Assembly: GCF_000720725.1 (NCBI RefSeq) | Contig: NZ_JOCQ01000043.1 | Location: 1-64,000 of the forward strand | Direction of reading: 5' to 3' | DNA from: Streptomyces rimosus subsp. rimosus | GTDB taxonomy: Bacteria > Actinomycetota > Actinomycetes > Streptomycetales > Streptomycetaceae | Length of the DNA stretch: 64,000 bases | Part shown: in pieces, positions 51,435 to 60,405 of the stretch | How positions within the stretch are numbered: the stretch's first letter is position 1 | How the letters are laid out: each line of letters starts with the position of its first letter | Position numbers and translations under genes: made by a program | Notes under the pieces: generated by a model | Told to the model about the DNA's origin: nothing | What the model saw: only the letters and a program-made list of their open reading frames with translations | Database searches by the model: none

Positions 51435-52400
51435 TCAACGCACCCGCCCCCGCGGTTTCAGCGCCACCATGGGAAGTTCAGGCGCGGGCAACCGATCACC
51501 GTCGTACCCGCGAACCTCACCGAACCGATTCCCCGCCGCCATCCACTCCTCGCGGGCCCGGGCGATATCCGCGTGCGAACGCCCGATGAAATTCCACCAC
51601 ATGACGATCTCCTCCTCGAACGGCGTGCCGCCGAGCAGAACGGTCCGGGCGGGGGCGTCCGACTCGTTCGTGAGGGTCAGGCTGTCGCGGCCGGGGCAGG
51701 CGTAGCCGAGTTCGGCCGGGCGCAGCAGGGTGCCGGCCAGGCGGACGGTGCCCTGGTCGACGAGCAGGCCGTGCTCGAAGGCGGGGTCCACGGCGAGGGT
51801 GACCGTCGCACCCGGCGCGAGGACGATCTCGGCACCGAGGAGCGGGGTGAAGGTCGGCACCGGCGAGGTGACACCCGCCAGCGTGCCCAGGAACACGCTG
51901 ATCCCGGCCCCGCCGTCCTGTACGGGACGGGGCACGTGGTGCTGGAAATCGGCCTGCGTGAGGCGGTGTTCCGCGGGCAGCGCCACCCACAGCTGCACCC
52001 CGTGCAGCACGGTGGTCCGCCCGGTCGACACCTCCGAGTGGCTGATCCCGCGGCCGCCCGTCATGAGGTTCAGCTCGCCCGGCCGTACGTACGCGTGGGT
52101 CCCCAGGCTGTCCCGGTGCTCGATCTCCCCGCTGAACAGCCAGCTCACCGTCTGCAGGCCGGTGTGCGGATGCGGCGCGACGTCCATGCCGCCGGTCTCG
52201 GCGACGTCGTCGGGGCCGTAGTGGTCGGCGAAGCACCAGGCGCCGATGAGGGTACGGGAGCGCTGCGGCAGCGTACGGCGCACGGTCATGGCCCGCGGGC
52301 CGCCCAGTGGCACATCACGCGGCGCGAGCACCTCGACCTCGGGCGCCCGGTCACCCGGCGCGCAGTGCAACTCGGCGGGGTTCACTTCGGTGTTGCTCAT
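51435..52400 (-). CDS. Pirin family bicupin protein
   Basis: 321-aa pirin. The N-terminal cupin has the metal ligands in HPHTGLQTVSWLFSGEIEHRDS (two His) and GRGISHSE, and a C-terminal cupin follows (LLGAEIVLAPGATVTL). Bacterial pirins can act as quercetin 2,3-dioxygenases or as redox regulators. ATG at 52400. It lies between the FAD monooxygenase and the radical SAM operon on the same strand, so it could belong to either or be independent. Confidence 0.93.
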   Translation of the reverse strand: MSNTEVNPAELHCAPGDRAPEVEVLAPRDVPLGGPRAMTVRRTLPQRSRTLIGAWCFADHYGPDDVAETGGMDVAPHPHTGLQTVSWLFSGEIEHRDSLGTHAYVRPGELNLMTGGRGISHSEVSTGRTTVLHGVQLWVALPAEHRLTQADFQHHVPRPVQDGGAGISVFLGTLAGVTSPVPTFTPLLGAEIVLAPGATVTLAVDPAFEHGLLVDQGTVRLAGTLLRPAELGYACPGRDSLTLTNESDAPARTVLLGGTPFEEEIVMWWNFIGRSHADIARAREEWMAAGNRFGEVRGYDGDRLPAPELPMVALKPRGRVR

Positions 52401-52657
52401 CTGGGGCGGCGCCTTCTCGGGACGGTTGCTTGCACGTTCAACATACAGCGGGAGCGTGCTCTTCGTTGCCGAGGTGCCACCCGAAGCCCGGGCCGCTTGC
52501 CGGGCGTTCGGGCACTCGTCCATGCGCCGGGCGGCCCTGACCTGGGTCGCCGCACACGCAGCCCAGGTCGGCGGATGCCTGGCGTAGCTATGCCGGGGAC
52601 CGGGACCGGGACCGAAATCTGGAACCCTATGCGTCCCCGATCAAGACATGCGGCCGC

Positions 52658-54331
52658 TCAGACGCTGCTGGCGGCAGTGACGTCGGGTACGTGTCCCGCC
52701 GGGGCCACATCGTTGGGCCTGTGCGTCGTGGGGGCGTTTGGGGCGGTGGCCATGTCGCGGGTTTCGTCGGTCAGGTGGACACCCAGGTCCGTCAGCTCCC
52801 TCAGCCACGTCGCTGCACGGTCCCGGGCGCGGGTGGGGTCGGGTTCGTCCCTGGGAAGCATGCCGAGTCTTTCGATGGTCTTCTCGACGCGCCTGTTGTG
52901 CGGCCGGGAGTAGTCGGGCATCGGCGGGTGCTCGTAACCGCCCTGCCAGAGGATGAGGACCGCGTCGTCGTTGCGGGTGCGCACCGTGTCGAGGGTGTCG
53001 GTGACCAGCGCCCGGGCGGTCGGTTCGTCCATCCCGTGGTGCCGCCATGAGTAGTCGGCGTCGTCCGGGTCGTCGACCACCAGGCCGAACTCCCGGGCAC
53101 GTTGCCAGACCGGCATGGTCTCGTCCTGGAGGGAGAAGACGCTGAGCAGGAAGTAGCCGGCGTAGTCCTCGGCGAGGAAGTTCCGGGTGCGGGCGAACTC
53201 CTCGGGGGTCTCTCCCGGGTAGCCCGCCATGAAGGAGCAGCGGTAGTCGACGGGGCTGCCGTGGAGCAGTTCGAAGGCGTTGCGGTTGTGCCGGGCGGTG
53301 ACCTTTTTGTCCATGTCGCGGAGCGTTTGCTCGCTCATCGATTCGAAGCCGATGCTCAGGCTGCGGCAGTGCGCGTCGGTCAGCCGGCGCACGTCGTCGG
53401 GGGTCTTGATGGAGTTGGCCCGGCTGTACGCTTCCCAGCCCAGGTCGAGAGCCGGCAGGAGGTCGCACAGGGCGCGCAGCCGGGTGGGCGGGACGGTGAA
53501 GGTCGAGTCCATGGCCTTGATGTGGCGGGCGCCGGTCCGGTCCGCGTACCGGGCCCAGTCGCCGAAGATCTTCTCCGCGGACTTGTAGCGCCACTGGGGC
53601 GAGGCGTGCGGGAACGAACAGAATCCGCAGGCGAAGGGGCAGCCGCGCATCGACTCGTACGGGACGATCGGCGCCTTGAGGTGGAACCCCGGCGAGGGGT
53701 GGGCTTCGAGGTCGATGTAGGTCAGCGGGGTGGACGCCGGGCGTCCGGCGTCGTCGCGGGTGACGAGGTTGGGCACCTCGGTGAGGTCCTGGCGGCCCGC
53801 CACCGCCTGGAGCAGCGCGGGCAGCGCTTCTTCGGCGTCGCCGCGCAGGACGTGGGCGATCTCGGGGTGGTCGCGCAGGATCTGGGCGTACTTCAGGTTG
53901 CTGTACTGGCCGCCGACCACGAGCACGGCGGACGGCCACCTGCGGCTGATCCACGCCACGGCGTCGGCGAGTGAGCGCCGGTCCCAGATGAACGTGGTGG
54001 ACAGCAGGGCGACGTCGTACTCGCCGGTGGCCTCGGCGTCCTGGCCGGCCCACACGGTGCTGGTGTCGACGTGGGTGTACTCGACGGGCAGGGCGTCGAG
54101 GATGGAGCGCAGGGTGAAGGTGGTCAGGTGGGGCGTCTCGGTCGTCCGGCGGCGCAGCAGCGGGCGCAGCCCCTGGCCGGAGGAGTAGTGCAGCCGGGAG
54201 AGGTCAAAACCCGGCAGAGCGGTGCGGTAATAGTGTGCCGCGTTGTCGGTGACGGGGTCGAAGGCGGTCCCGGCCAGGTAGCCGCTGTTCTTCACCGCCG
54301 GGCCCAGCCCCGAGACGAGGAGGATTCTCAT
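52658..54331 (-). CDS. B12-binding radical SAM enzyme
   Basis: 557-aa protein. Residues about 60-190 form a cobalamin-binding-like Rossmann domain (YDVALLSTTFIW, AVLVVGGQYSNLKY), without the DxHxxG motif. The radical SAM core starts with GCPFACGFC, so Cys231, Cys235 and Cys238 form the CX3CX2C motif. Following strands include KAMDSTFTVPP, LSIGFESMSEQTL and CSFMAGYPGETPEEF. Such enzymes methylate unreactive carbons or rearrange rings using SAM and B12. ATG at 54331 has GGGAGAG upstream, 19 bp after the RlmN-like gene. It is last in the operon. Confidence 0.92.
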   Translation of the reverse strand: MRILLVSGLGPAVKNSGYLAGTAFDPVTDNAAHYYRTALPGFDLSRLHYSSGQGLRPLLRRRTTETPHLTTFTLRSILDALPVEYTHVDTSTVWAGQDAEATGEYDVALLSTTFIWDRRSLADAVAWISRRWPSAVLVVGGQYSNLKYAQILRDHPEIAHVLRGDAEEALPALLQAVAGRQDLTEVPNLVTRDDAGRPASTPLTYIDLEAHPSPGFHLKAPIVPYESMRGCPFACGFCSFPHASPQWRYKSAEKIFGDWARYADRTGARHIKAMDSTFTVPPTRLRALCDLLPALDLGWEAYSRANSIKTPDDVRRLTDAHCRSLSIGFESMSEQTLRDMDKKVTARHNRNAFELLHGSPVDYRCSFMAGYPGETPEEFARTRNFLAEDYAGYFLLSVFSLQDETMPVWQRAREFGLVVDDPDDADYSWRHHGMDEPTARALVTDTLDTVRTRNDDAVLILWQGGYEHPPMPDYSRPHNRRVEKTIERLGMLPRDEPDPTRARDRAATWLRELTDLGVHLTDETRDMATAPNAPTTHRPNDVAPAGHVPDVTAASSV

Positions 54332-54350
54332 CGGCGATCTCTCCCTGGGG

Positions 54351-55280
54351 CTACGACGGCGCGCTGAACTCGCGGGTGACGCGTCGCAGCCTCGATGCGG
54401 ACGGCTGGGTCGTGATCATCTGGCCGCAGCCGGCGTCCACGTCCCGCGCCTTGCTCGGGATGACGTAGGCGGGCTGCCCGCAATCGTCCAGCCAGCCGGC
54501 GAACTCGACGGCCCGTTCGTCCGGTACCCGCTCGAAGGGCAGCCCCGGCACCGTGTTCCACAGCAGGAGCTTGACCGTGAACAGGTTCCGGTCCAGGAGC
54601 GCGGCCAGTTCCCGGGCGTCTTGCGGGGAGTCGTTGATGCCCTTCAGCAACAGGTAGCTGATGTCCACCCGCCGGCCGGTCTCCTGGGCGAAGGCGCGCG
54701 CCGCTTCCAGCACGTCGCCGATCGGGTACTTGCGGTTGAGGGGGACCAGGCTGGTGCGCAGGGTGTCGTTGGCCGCGTGCAGTGAGACGTACAGGTCCAC
54801 CGCGGGCGCCTCGGCCGCCAGGCGCTGGATGGCCGGGACGATGCCCATGGTGGAGACGGCCACGTTGTGCACGTCCTCGCGGCCGGTCAGGTGGAGGGCG
54901 GCGTCCCGCACCGGCTCGTAGTTGAGCATCGGCTCGCCCATGCCGGCGAACACCACCCGGGTGCCGCCGCGCACGTTCTCCTCCCGGGCGGAGCGGATCA
55001 CCTGGGCGCAGATCTCTTCGGCGGACAGGTTGTGCTTCATCGGTTGCAGGGCGGTGGCGCAGAACCGGCATCCGACGTTGCAGCCGGCCTGGCTGGACAC
55101 GCACACCACGGCTCCGCTGGGCAGGCTCAGCGGGCGCTCGGCCGCCTGTGCGGAGGGCTGGATGAAACTGTCCGCGGTCGTACGGAACAGAACGCTTTCC
55201 ACCTGATGGCCGCCGGGCAGCCGCCAGACGAATCTGACACTGCCGTCGTCGCTGGTGGTCTTCTTCTCAAGGTCCAACAT
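54351..55280 (-). CDS. RlmN/Cfr-like radical SAM enzyme lacking the N-terminal domain
   Basis: 309-aa protein matching RlmN from the SAM core onward, while full-length RlmN is about 350-370 aa; the N-terminal RNA-binding helical domain (about 90 residues) is missing. All catalytic parts remain: Cys60 (like Cys118 of E. coli RlmN), the cluster motif Cys67-Cys71-Cys74, GMGEPMLNY, STMGIVPAI, SLHAANDTLR and Cys285 in DAGCGQM (the methyl-carrier Cys). Methyl transfer to adenine C2 or C8 is expected for the family, but the RNA target is doubtful. ATG at 55280 has AAGGG eight bases upstream. Confidence 0.9.
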   Translation of the reverse strand: MLDLEKKTTSDDGSVRFVWRLPGGHQVESVLFRTTADSFIQPSAQAAERPLSLPSGAVVCVSSQAGCNVGCRFCATALQPMKHNLSAEEICAQVIRSAREENVRGGTRVVFAGMGEPMLNYEPVRDAALHLTGREDVHNVAVSTMGIVPAIQRLAAEAPAVDLYVSLHAANDTLRTSLVPLNRKYPIGDVLEAARAFAQETGRRVDISYLLLKGINDSPQDARELAALLDRNLFTVKLLLWNTVPGLPFERVPDERAVEFAGWLDDCGQPAYVIPSKARDVDAGCGQMITTQPSASRLRRVTREFSAPS

Positions 55281-55304
55281 GGGTGCCACCCTTTCGGCGC
55301 GGTC

Positions 55305-56345
55305 TCAACGGGGTTCGCCCGGTGCTGCGGGTGCGTCTTCGGGCAGCCAGGTCCGGGAGACCCCGCACTGCCGCGGCTTGGCCAGCCGCCGGCCGGACAG
55401 CACTTCCTCGTGGGTGCGGACCGGATCCTGCCGCCAGGCTTCGAGCTGGTCGAGGTCCAGCTCGGAACGGCGCCGCCACGGCAGGCCCGGGTAGTCGCAG
55501 GGCATGGAGGTGATGGTGGGTACCGGCAACCGGTCGCCGTACAGACGGCCCGCCCACAGGTCGCCGCTGTCGTCCAGCACACCGACCTGGTCGTGGTCCA
55601 GCAGGCGGCTCACCGGCAGGGCCGGTGGGACGCGCAGGCTGTTCTCCGCGCCGTTGATGTCCTGCCGGACGATCCACTCGACCAGGTCGTCCTGCCGCCG
55701 GTTGAGCGCTTCCTCGGCGAACAGCGATGTCATCACCACTGCCACCGCCACACCGCCTGCCTGCTGATAGGCCAGCAGGCCCGCCAGGCGCTGCCGTAGC
55801 TGCCCGGCGGTGTCCAGCGCGCTCACCGACACCCGCAGCTCGGCCCCGGCCTCGACCAGGCCGGACAGCGTGCCGGAATCGATCGTGCGGAAGTACTTGG
55901 TGACGAACACCGGGCACCGGCCGGACTCCCGGACCAGGCGCGCCAGCTGGTACGCCTTGGGCCAGTTCCACGAGGCGTCGCTGTTCCAGCCGTTGCGCAG
56001 GAAACGCTGGTCGTCCGGCAGGGCCCGCAGGTCCGAGCGCAGCAGGTCGGTGTCGAGCACGTTCTCGACCCGGATGCCGAAGTCGTAGCCGGCGTCGAAC
56101 GAGCCGCGGGCGGCGAAGCAGCTGCCGTAACAGATCTGCGACGCGGGGAGGCACCCCAGGTAGAGGTCGGAGGTGATGCTGTCGAACGGCAGTCCGCCGT
56201 GCCGGCCCGCCCGGATCACCACGGGTTCCGGACGCCGCAGCGTCCGGCCTCTGGTCAGGACGTGGGAACTGTCCGCGATCACCTCGCGGACCTCGCGCAT
56301 CACCGCTGGGGGCGAGGCGGGCATGGTGTCCGCGTCAGGAGACAT
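55305..56345 (-). CDS. Radical-SAM-like protein with CX6CX3C motif
   Basis: 346-aa protein that I do not recognise as a named family. Cysteines 65, 72 and 76 in LGCLPASQICYGSCFA are spaced CX6CX3C instead of the usual CX3CX2C. The rest resembles a TIM-barrel radical SAM fold: NSDASWNWPKAYQLARLV, GRCPVFVTKYF, LRVSVSALDTAGQLRQRL and the late PCDYPGLPW. ATG at 56345 has GGAGG upstream and overlaps the oxygenase gene by 11 bp. A second group of cysteines (156 region, 290 region, 332 region) could add ligands. Function unknown; the operon suggests a tailoring step. Confidence 0.8.
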   Translation of the reverse strand: MSPDADTMPASPPAVMREVREVIADSSHVLTRGRTLRRPEPVVIRAGRHGGLPFDSITSDLYLGCLPASQICYGSCFAARGSFDAGYDFGIRVENVLDTDLLRSDLRALPDDQRFLRNGWNSDASWNWPKAYQLARLVRESGRCPVFVTKYFRTIDSGTLSGLVEAGAELRVSVSALDTAGQLRQRLAGLLAYQQAGGVAVAVVMTSLFAEEALNRRQDDLVEWIVRQDINGAENSLRVPPALPVSRLLDHDQVGVLDDSGDLWAGRLYGDRLPVPTITSMPCDYPGLPWRRRSELDLDQLEAWRQDPVRTHEEVLSGRRLAKPRQCGVSRTWLPEDAPAAPGEPR

Positions 56346-57213
56346 CGCCGCTCACCTCCATGACCCGAGAGGCAGATCGGCCGGCCGGAAGACCGGTGAC
56401 GACCTCCCCGGCGGGCACGGCGAAAATGTCCTTGGGTGCGAAAATCTTGGTCGCCTTCAGCCAGCGCCGCCCCCGGAACTCCTCCCGCCGGTGCAGCAGC
56501 TGCGCGTTGTCGTAGAGGGCGAAGTCGCCCGTGGCCCAGCGATGGGAGTAGACACGCGATGGCCGGATCATCCGGTGCACCACGGTGGCCTTCAGCTGCC
56601 GGGACTGCTCGGCGTCCAGCCCGGTGAACTCCAGCGTGTTGTCGCTGACGTAGGCACAGCGCTTCCCCGAGGCGGGGCTGACCAGCAGTGCGGGGTGTGA
56701 CACCCGGATCTGGGGCGCGTTGTCGTGGTTGAAGGCCGGCTCGTAGACCGCCCGCCGCGCGGCGAGTTCCGCGACGGTCCGCTCGTCCAGCCCCATCGCG
56801 CCGACCTCGGTCGGCAGGAAGCTCGTCGCGCCCCCGGAAACGGCCGGGACGACGCAGTACAAGACCGCCAGCGTCGCCGGATTCTCGCGGTGCTGCTGGT
56901 CGGAATGCCAGTAGTCGGTGTCGGCCCCGGCGAAGCCGATGGGGTCACCGGACTCGTCCCGCAGGTTGGACAGATAGCTGATCTGCGGGAAATCCGGCGA
57001 CAGGCACACCTTCCGCGAGGACTCCTCCAGCGGGCCGATACGCCGCGCCAGGGAGTGCATCTCGCGGTCGTCGAGCGACTGGCGCCGGAACACCACCAGT
57101 CCCGCCTGTTCGACCAGCCGCAGCAGATCCGTCAGCTCACCCGACGAGCAGTCCTGCAGCGCGACACCGCTGACCTGCACGCCAAGCGCGTCGGACAAGG
57201 GTTCCACTTTCAT
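56335..57213 (-). CDS. TauD/TfdA-type Fe(II)/2-oxoglutarate oxygenase
   Basis: 292-aa non-haem iron oxygenase. The iron ligands are His103 and Asp105 in DYWHSDQQH and His241 in DNAQLLHRR; the 2-oxoglutarate-binding Arg is in the FRGRRWLKATKIF part. TauD-family members hydroxylate, desaturate or halogenate small molecules or amino acids. ATG at 57213 with AGAGG upstream is preferred to an earlier open frame. First gene of a four-gene operon with three radical-SAM-type genes. Confidence 0.93.
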   Translation of the reverse strand: MKVEPLSDALGVQVSGVALQDCSSGELTDLLRLVEQAGLVVFRRQSLDDREMHSLARRIGPLEESSRKVCLSPDFPQISYLSNLRDESGDPIGFAGADTDYWHSDQQHRENPATLAVLYCVVPAVSGGATSFLPTEVGAMGLDERTVAELAARRAVYEPAFNHDNAPQIRVSHPALLVSPASGKRCAYVSDNTLEFTGLDAEQSRQLKATVVHRMIRPSRVYSHRWATGDFALYDNAQLLHRREEFRGRRWLKATKIFAPKDIFAVPAGEVVTGLPAGRSASRVMEVSGDVS

Positions 57214-57508
57214 TGGGCCTCTTCCCGGGCAGGCGGAAGGCAGGGGCGACCGGCAACGGGTCGGACAGAAGGATTCGTGCCGGAGAAGCGGTCCGGGCAA
57301 CGCGATGAGTCACCCTCGGCGTACGGGCCGCCGGTCGCCTTTTTAGTGGCCCGGGCCGTGGCGGACCGGGCCGACGCTCCGGCCGGGTCCGACTGGCGGC
57401 GGTGGACTTCACCCCATCACAGCAACCGGAGCACGTCACGCGGCACCGCCCGGTCTCCGATCACCCGCCCCCGTCGTCGACGCGTGGGGCGGGCGGGTCT
57501 GCTCGGGG

Positions 57509-58942
57509 TCACTTCGCCAGCTGGGCGTCTGCTGCCAGGGTGTCCGTTGTCGCCGTGTGGCCGAGCGTGCGGTCGAAGACGGTCAGCAGGAGATAGAGCA
57601 CGCCGGCGGCGAGCATGACCCAGGCGAGCCGGTGCATGCCGCCGGTGTCGGCGCGTTGCCCGAACGACGCGGCGGTCGCGGACGAGGCGATCAGCGAGCC
57701 GATGTAGGCGAAGGTGCGCAGCAGCCCGGCCGAGGAGGCGGTGCGCTCGGGATCGGCCTGGTGGAAGAGGGAGTTCTGCAGGGCCAGGTTGTTCAGGCCC
57801 TGCGGGACACCGAAGACCAAGGAGACGAAGAGCAGCATCCACAGCGGGCTCTCCCCCGAGAGCGTCAGCATCACCAGGCAGGCGACGATCTGCCCGGCCG
57901 CACCGGCCAGCAGCTTCCCGCGCACACCCTCGCGGCGCCCGGCCATGACCGAGACGCCGACCGCGAGCAGGAACATGGGGGCCTGGGCCAGCCCGGCGTG
58001 GAAGGGCGTCAGTCCGTAGCCTTCCTCGGTCCACTGGCTGAAACCGTAGAGGAAGGCGTAGCTGACGACGTAGGCGACCAGGGCGCGCCCGTAGGTGGCC
58101 AGGAGCGGCGTGTTGCCGCGGAGTACCCGCAGGTCGATGAAGGGAGCGGGGGCCCGCAGCTCCCGCGCCGCGAACGCGGCTCCCGCTGCTGCGGCGATCA
58201 CCGGCAGATACCAGTCGCGCAGGTGCGGGTTCATCAGGAAAAGCAGCAGGGAGATGAGCATGGCGGCGAACAGGCCCATGCCGGGCAGGTCGAGCTGGGT
58301 GGCCAAGCCCCCACGCCGCGGAGGCCCACCCGCGTCGGCCGGCCTGGGCAGCCGCCACCGGCTCCACAGCATGGCCGCGACGGCCAGCGGCACATTCAGC
58401 GCGAACGTCGCCCGCCAGCCACCCACCGCGATCAGCAGACCGCCCAGCAGCGGGCCGACGACGGCGACGGTCTGGTTGGCGACCGCGAGGGCGGTGAGCA
58501 CCCCGCCGGGGCTCTCCCGCCCGGTGCGCTCGGCCTCGCTGCGCAGCAGCGCCATCGCGGCGGGATAGCCGGCGCAGGTACCGAACCCGAGCAGGACACG
58601 CGCGACGACCAACACGGTGAGGTCCGGCGCCAGGGTGCCGACGGCACCGGCGACGGCGACAAGACCGGTACTGAGGAGAAGGAGCCGGCGCGGCCCGAAG
58701 ATGTCGATGAGCCGGCCCACGACCGGCTGCCCGAGCGAGGTGGCCAGGTAGAGGGCGGAGACCAGCCACGCGGTCTGCGAGGCCGGCGTGCCCAGGGCGT
58801 TCCCGATGGGGGCGAGCGCGACGGAGATGACCGTCGTGTTGATCGGGTTCAGTATCGAGCCCAGCAGCATCGGCGGCAGCAGCCGCCGGTCGAACCCCGG
58901 CTGCTCCGCCGCACCTTCGACGTCCGTCTTCGCACCAGTCAT
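57509..58942 (-). CDS. MFS exporter upstream of the radical SAM operon
   Basis: 477-aa MFS transporter of about 14 helices. It begins LLPPMLLGSILNPINTTVISVALAP, and motif A reads VGRLIDIFGPRRLLLL, while helix 5 has VAVVGPLLGGLLIA. ATG at 58942 has GGGAG upstream. It lies 295 bp upstream of the oxygenase gene on the same strand and probably exports that operon's product or a toxic intermediate. The 295-bp gap holds a GGCCCGG/CCGGGCC inverted repeat (57348-57372) but no obvious precursor peptide gene. Confidence 0.92.
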   Translation of the reverse strand: MTGAKTDVEGAAEQPGFDRRLLPPMLLGSILNPINTTVISVALAPIGNALGTPASQTAWLVSALYLATSLGQPVVGRLIDIFGPRRLLLLSTGLVAVAGAVGTLAPDLTVLVVARVLLGFGTCAGYPAAMALLRSEAERTGRESPGGVLTALAVANQTVAVVGPLLGGLLIAVGGWRATFALNVPLAVAAMLWSRWRLPRPADAGGPPRRGGLATQLDLPGMGLFAAMLISLLLFLMNPHLRDWYLPVIAAAAGAAFAARELRAPAPFIDLRVLRGNTPLLATYGRALVAYVVSYAFLYGFSQWTEEGYGLTPFHAGLAQAPMFLLAVGVSVMAGRREGVRGKLLAGAAGQIVACLVMLTLSGESPLWMLLFVSLVFGVPQGLNNLALQNSLFHQADPERTASSAGLLRTFAYIGSLIASSATAASFGQRADTGGMHRLAWVMLAAGVLYLLLTVFDRTLGHTATTDTLAADAQLAK

Positions 58943-59156
58943 CAGTCAGCGCTCCCGTACGGCCACGGCCGCGACCACAGTCTGGCGTCCCCCTCCCGCG
59001 CACCCGCCCCGCAACCCGCCGACGATCCTCATCTTGCGGCCGGGCCGTCGGGGGGTTCTGTGAGGTCGGGGTCCACGGAGAGAACGGGGTAGAGGCCGGT
59101 GTTCTCAAGAGATGCGGCATCCGACCGGGCTGTACGAAACGTTTGTGCAGCGCCGT

Positions 59157-59246
59157 GTTGCACATGCAGCACGCAAAACACCCCCCTGATCGCGTTTCCG
59201 CAGATCAGAGGGGTGTTTACAAGCGGGAGCGGTGGGATTTGAACCC
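59157..59246 (-). repeat. Diverged copy of the tRNA-Ser 3' end and terminator (att-like)
   Basis: Over about 90 bp this matches 61605-61692 with about eight mismatches and one extra base: the hairpin CACCCCCCTGATC...GATCAGAGGGGTGT, the acceptor strand (GGGAGCG instead of GGTAGCG) and the T-arm GGTGGGATTTGAACCC. Past the T-arm the similarity fades. A shorter fragment (CTGCACATGCAGCACG then GGGAGCGGTGGGA) lies at 59350-59380. The 58943-59677 region has no convincing gene otherwise. Confidence 0.8.
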
Positions 59247-59677
59247 GTCAAGATGAGGCTTCTCACCTGCGGTTTTCTCGAAGAGGCGGACGAATGGGGG
59301 CGTCTGGGGCCTGTAGTGCCGGGTCCGGTCCTGCCCAATCGGGCTCCGCGCTGCACATGCAGCACGGAGGGAGCGGTGGGACAACTGGGTCGCCGCAGCC
59401 ACTCGGCACTTCGCAGGTATGCGTCGCTGAGCCCCTATGGACGGCATCTGAGCCCATGCCTCAATACCGTGTGCATCAGCTCCTGCCTTTTCACTTTCCG
59501 TGGTCAATGGGCCTGCGCGGGGACCAACGAGGCCGCGACCACGATGCCTCGTGCCGGTTCCGGATAAGGCCACAAACACTGAGCGTCGTAGTTTGCACGA
59601 GGACTCACTGGGAGTCGGGGTGGCTGCCGTCGTGCCGTGCGCCGCGTTCCCGGCCGGGTGCTGAACGATGGGGCGAG

Positions 59678-60265
59678 CTATCGGTGCGCGGAGCCGTAGC
59701 GAGCCCACCCCTGATCGAGCAGCTCGAACCCCACCTCCATGGCCGACTCGGGATCGTCCTGACGGGCCATGAGCGGGATCTGTAGGGCGAACCGCGCGTA
59801 GAAGCGGATTTCCGCACTCGGTTCGGCGAGCCCGAACTCTTCGGTGAGCACCGCGATGAGGGCGTCCTCGTGGCGTAGCCACATCCTCTCGGCGTACTCG
59901 ATGAGGGAGGGGGTGTCCTCCATGAGGGCCATGATCCGGCTCATGGGTTCGGTCTGCAGCAGGGTGATCTCGGCGAGATAGTGCGCCTTCAGTGCTTCGG
60001 AGACCGTCGTTTGCGGGGTGCGGTCTCTGACGGCCGCCACGAGCCGGTCCTGCTGCTCGTTCTCCGTGCTGAAGACCAGCGCCTCTTTGCGGGGGAAGTG
60101 CGCGAAGACCGTCTTGGGCGTCACGTCCGCCTTGTCCGCGATCTCGCGCACCGTGACCGCGTCAAACCCGCGCTCAAGGAACAGGCTGGTCGCCGCTTCC
60201 AGGATCGCCGTCCGGGTCGCTGTCTTCTTCCGCTCACGTCGCCCGACGGGCGCGTCGTTCTCCAT
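59678..60265 (-). CDS. TetR family regulator
   Basis: 195-aa TetR protein with HTH at residues 12-60 (RTAILEAATSLFLERGFDAVTVREIADKADVTPKTVFAHF in segments) and a C-terminal domain of the MftR-like kind. ATG at 60265. It diverges from a DUF998 membrane protein with a CTATACC/GGTATAG dyad between them, so it likely represses both. The pair lies inside the tRNA-flanked segment. Confidence 0.92.
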   Translation of the reverse strand: MENDAPVGRRERKKTATRTAILEAATSLFLERGFDAVTVREIADKADVTPKTVFAHFPRKEALVFSTENEQQDRLVAAVRDRTPQTTVSEALKAHYLAEITLLQTEPMSRIMALMEDTPSLIEYAERMWLRHEDALIAVLTEEFGLAEPSAEIRFYARFALQIPLMARQDDPESAMEVGFELLDQGWARYGSAHR

Positions 60266-60292
60266 GGCCTCGATTCTACCCCTGAGGTAATC

Positions 60293-60324
60293 CTATACCA
60301 AGAGTATAGATACACTCGGTATAG
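60293..60324. promoter_or_regulatory. TetR operator between divergent genes
   Basis: CTATACC (60293-60299) and GGTATAG (60318-60324) form the outer arms, with GAGT...ACTC (60302-60317) nested inside, giving a 32-bp dyad. It lies midway between tetR and the DUF998 gene. Confidence 0.7.
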
Positions 60325-60405
60325 TAAGAGTCCGAGTGAAGCCAGTGAGGTCTCTTGGGGCCCGGTTAGGGCGCCGCCTCCGGCGGACGAATGAAGGACA
60401 CGGAC

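Noticed and set aside
57348..57372. GGCCCGG/CCGGGCC hairpin as a terminator after the MFS gene
   Set aside because: On the coding strand it is followed by A residues, not T, and the stem is only 7 bp.
57214..57508. RiPP precursor peptide gene in front of the oxygenase gene
   Set aside because: Short minus-strand frames here are Arg/Pro-rich, lack a ribosome site with a leader-core pattern, and overlap the oxygenase start.
57557..59092. Long open frame (about 510 codons) on the plus strand opposite the MFS gene
   Set aside because: It is the antisense shadow of a clear membrane transporter in high-GC DNA; the predicted protein is Gln/Gly/Arg-rich without a fold.
59221..59300. A second functional tRNA gene
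   Set aside because: Only the T-arm and acceptor 3' strand are intact; the anticodon arm and 5' acceptor strand cannot be folded.
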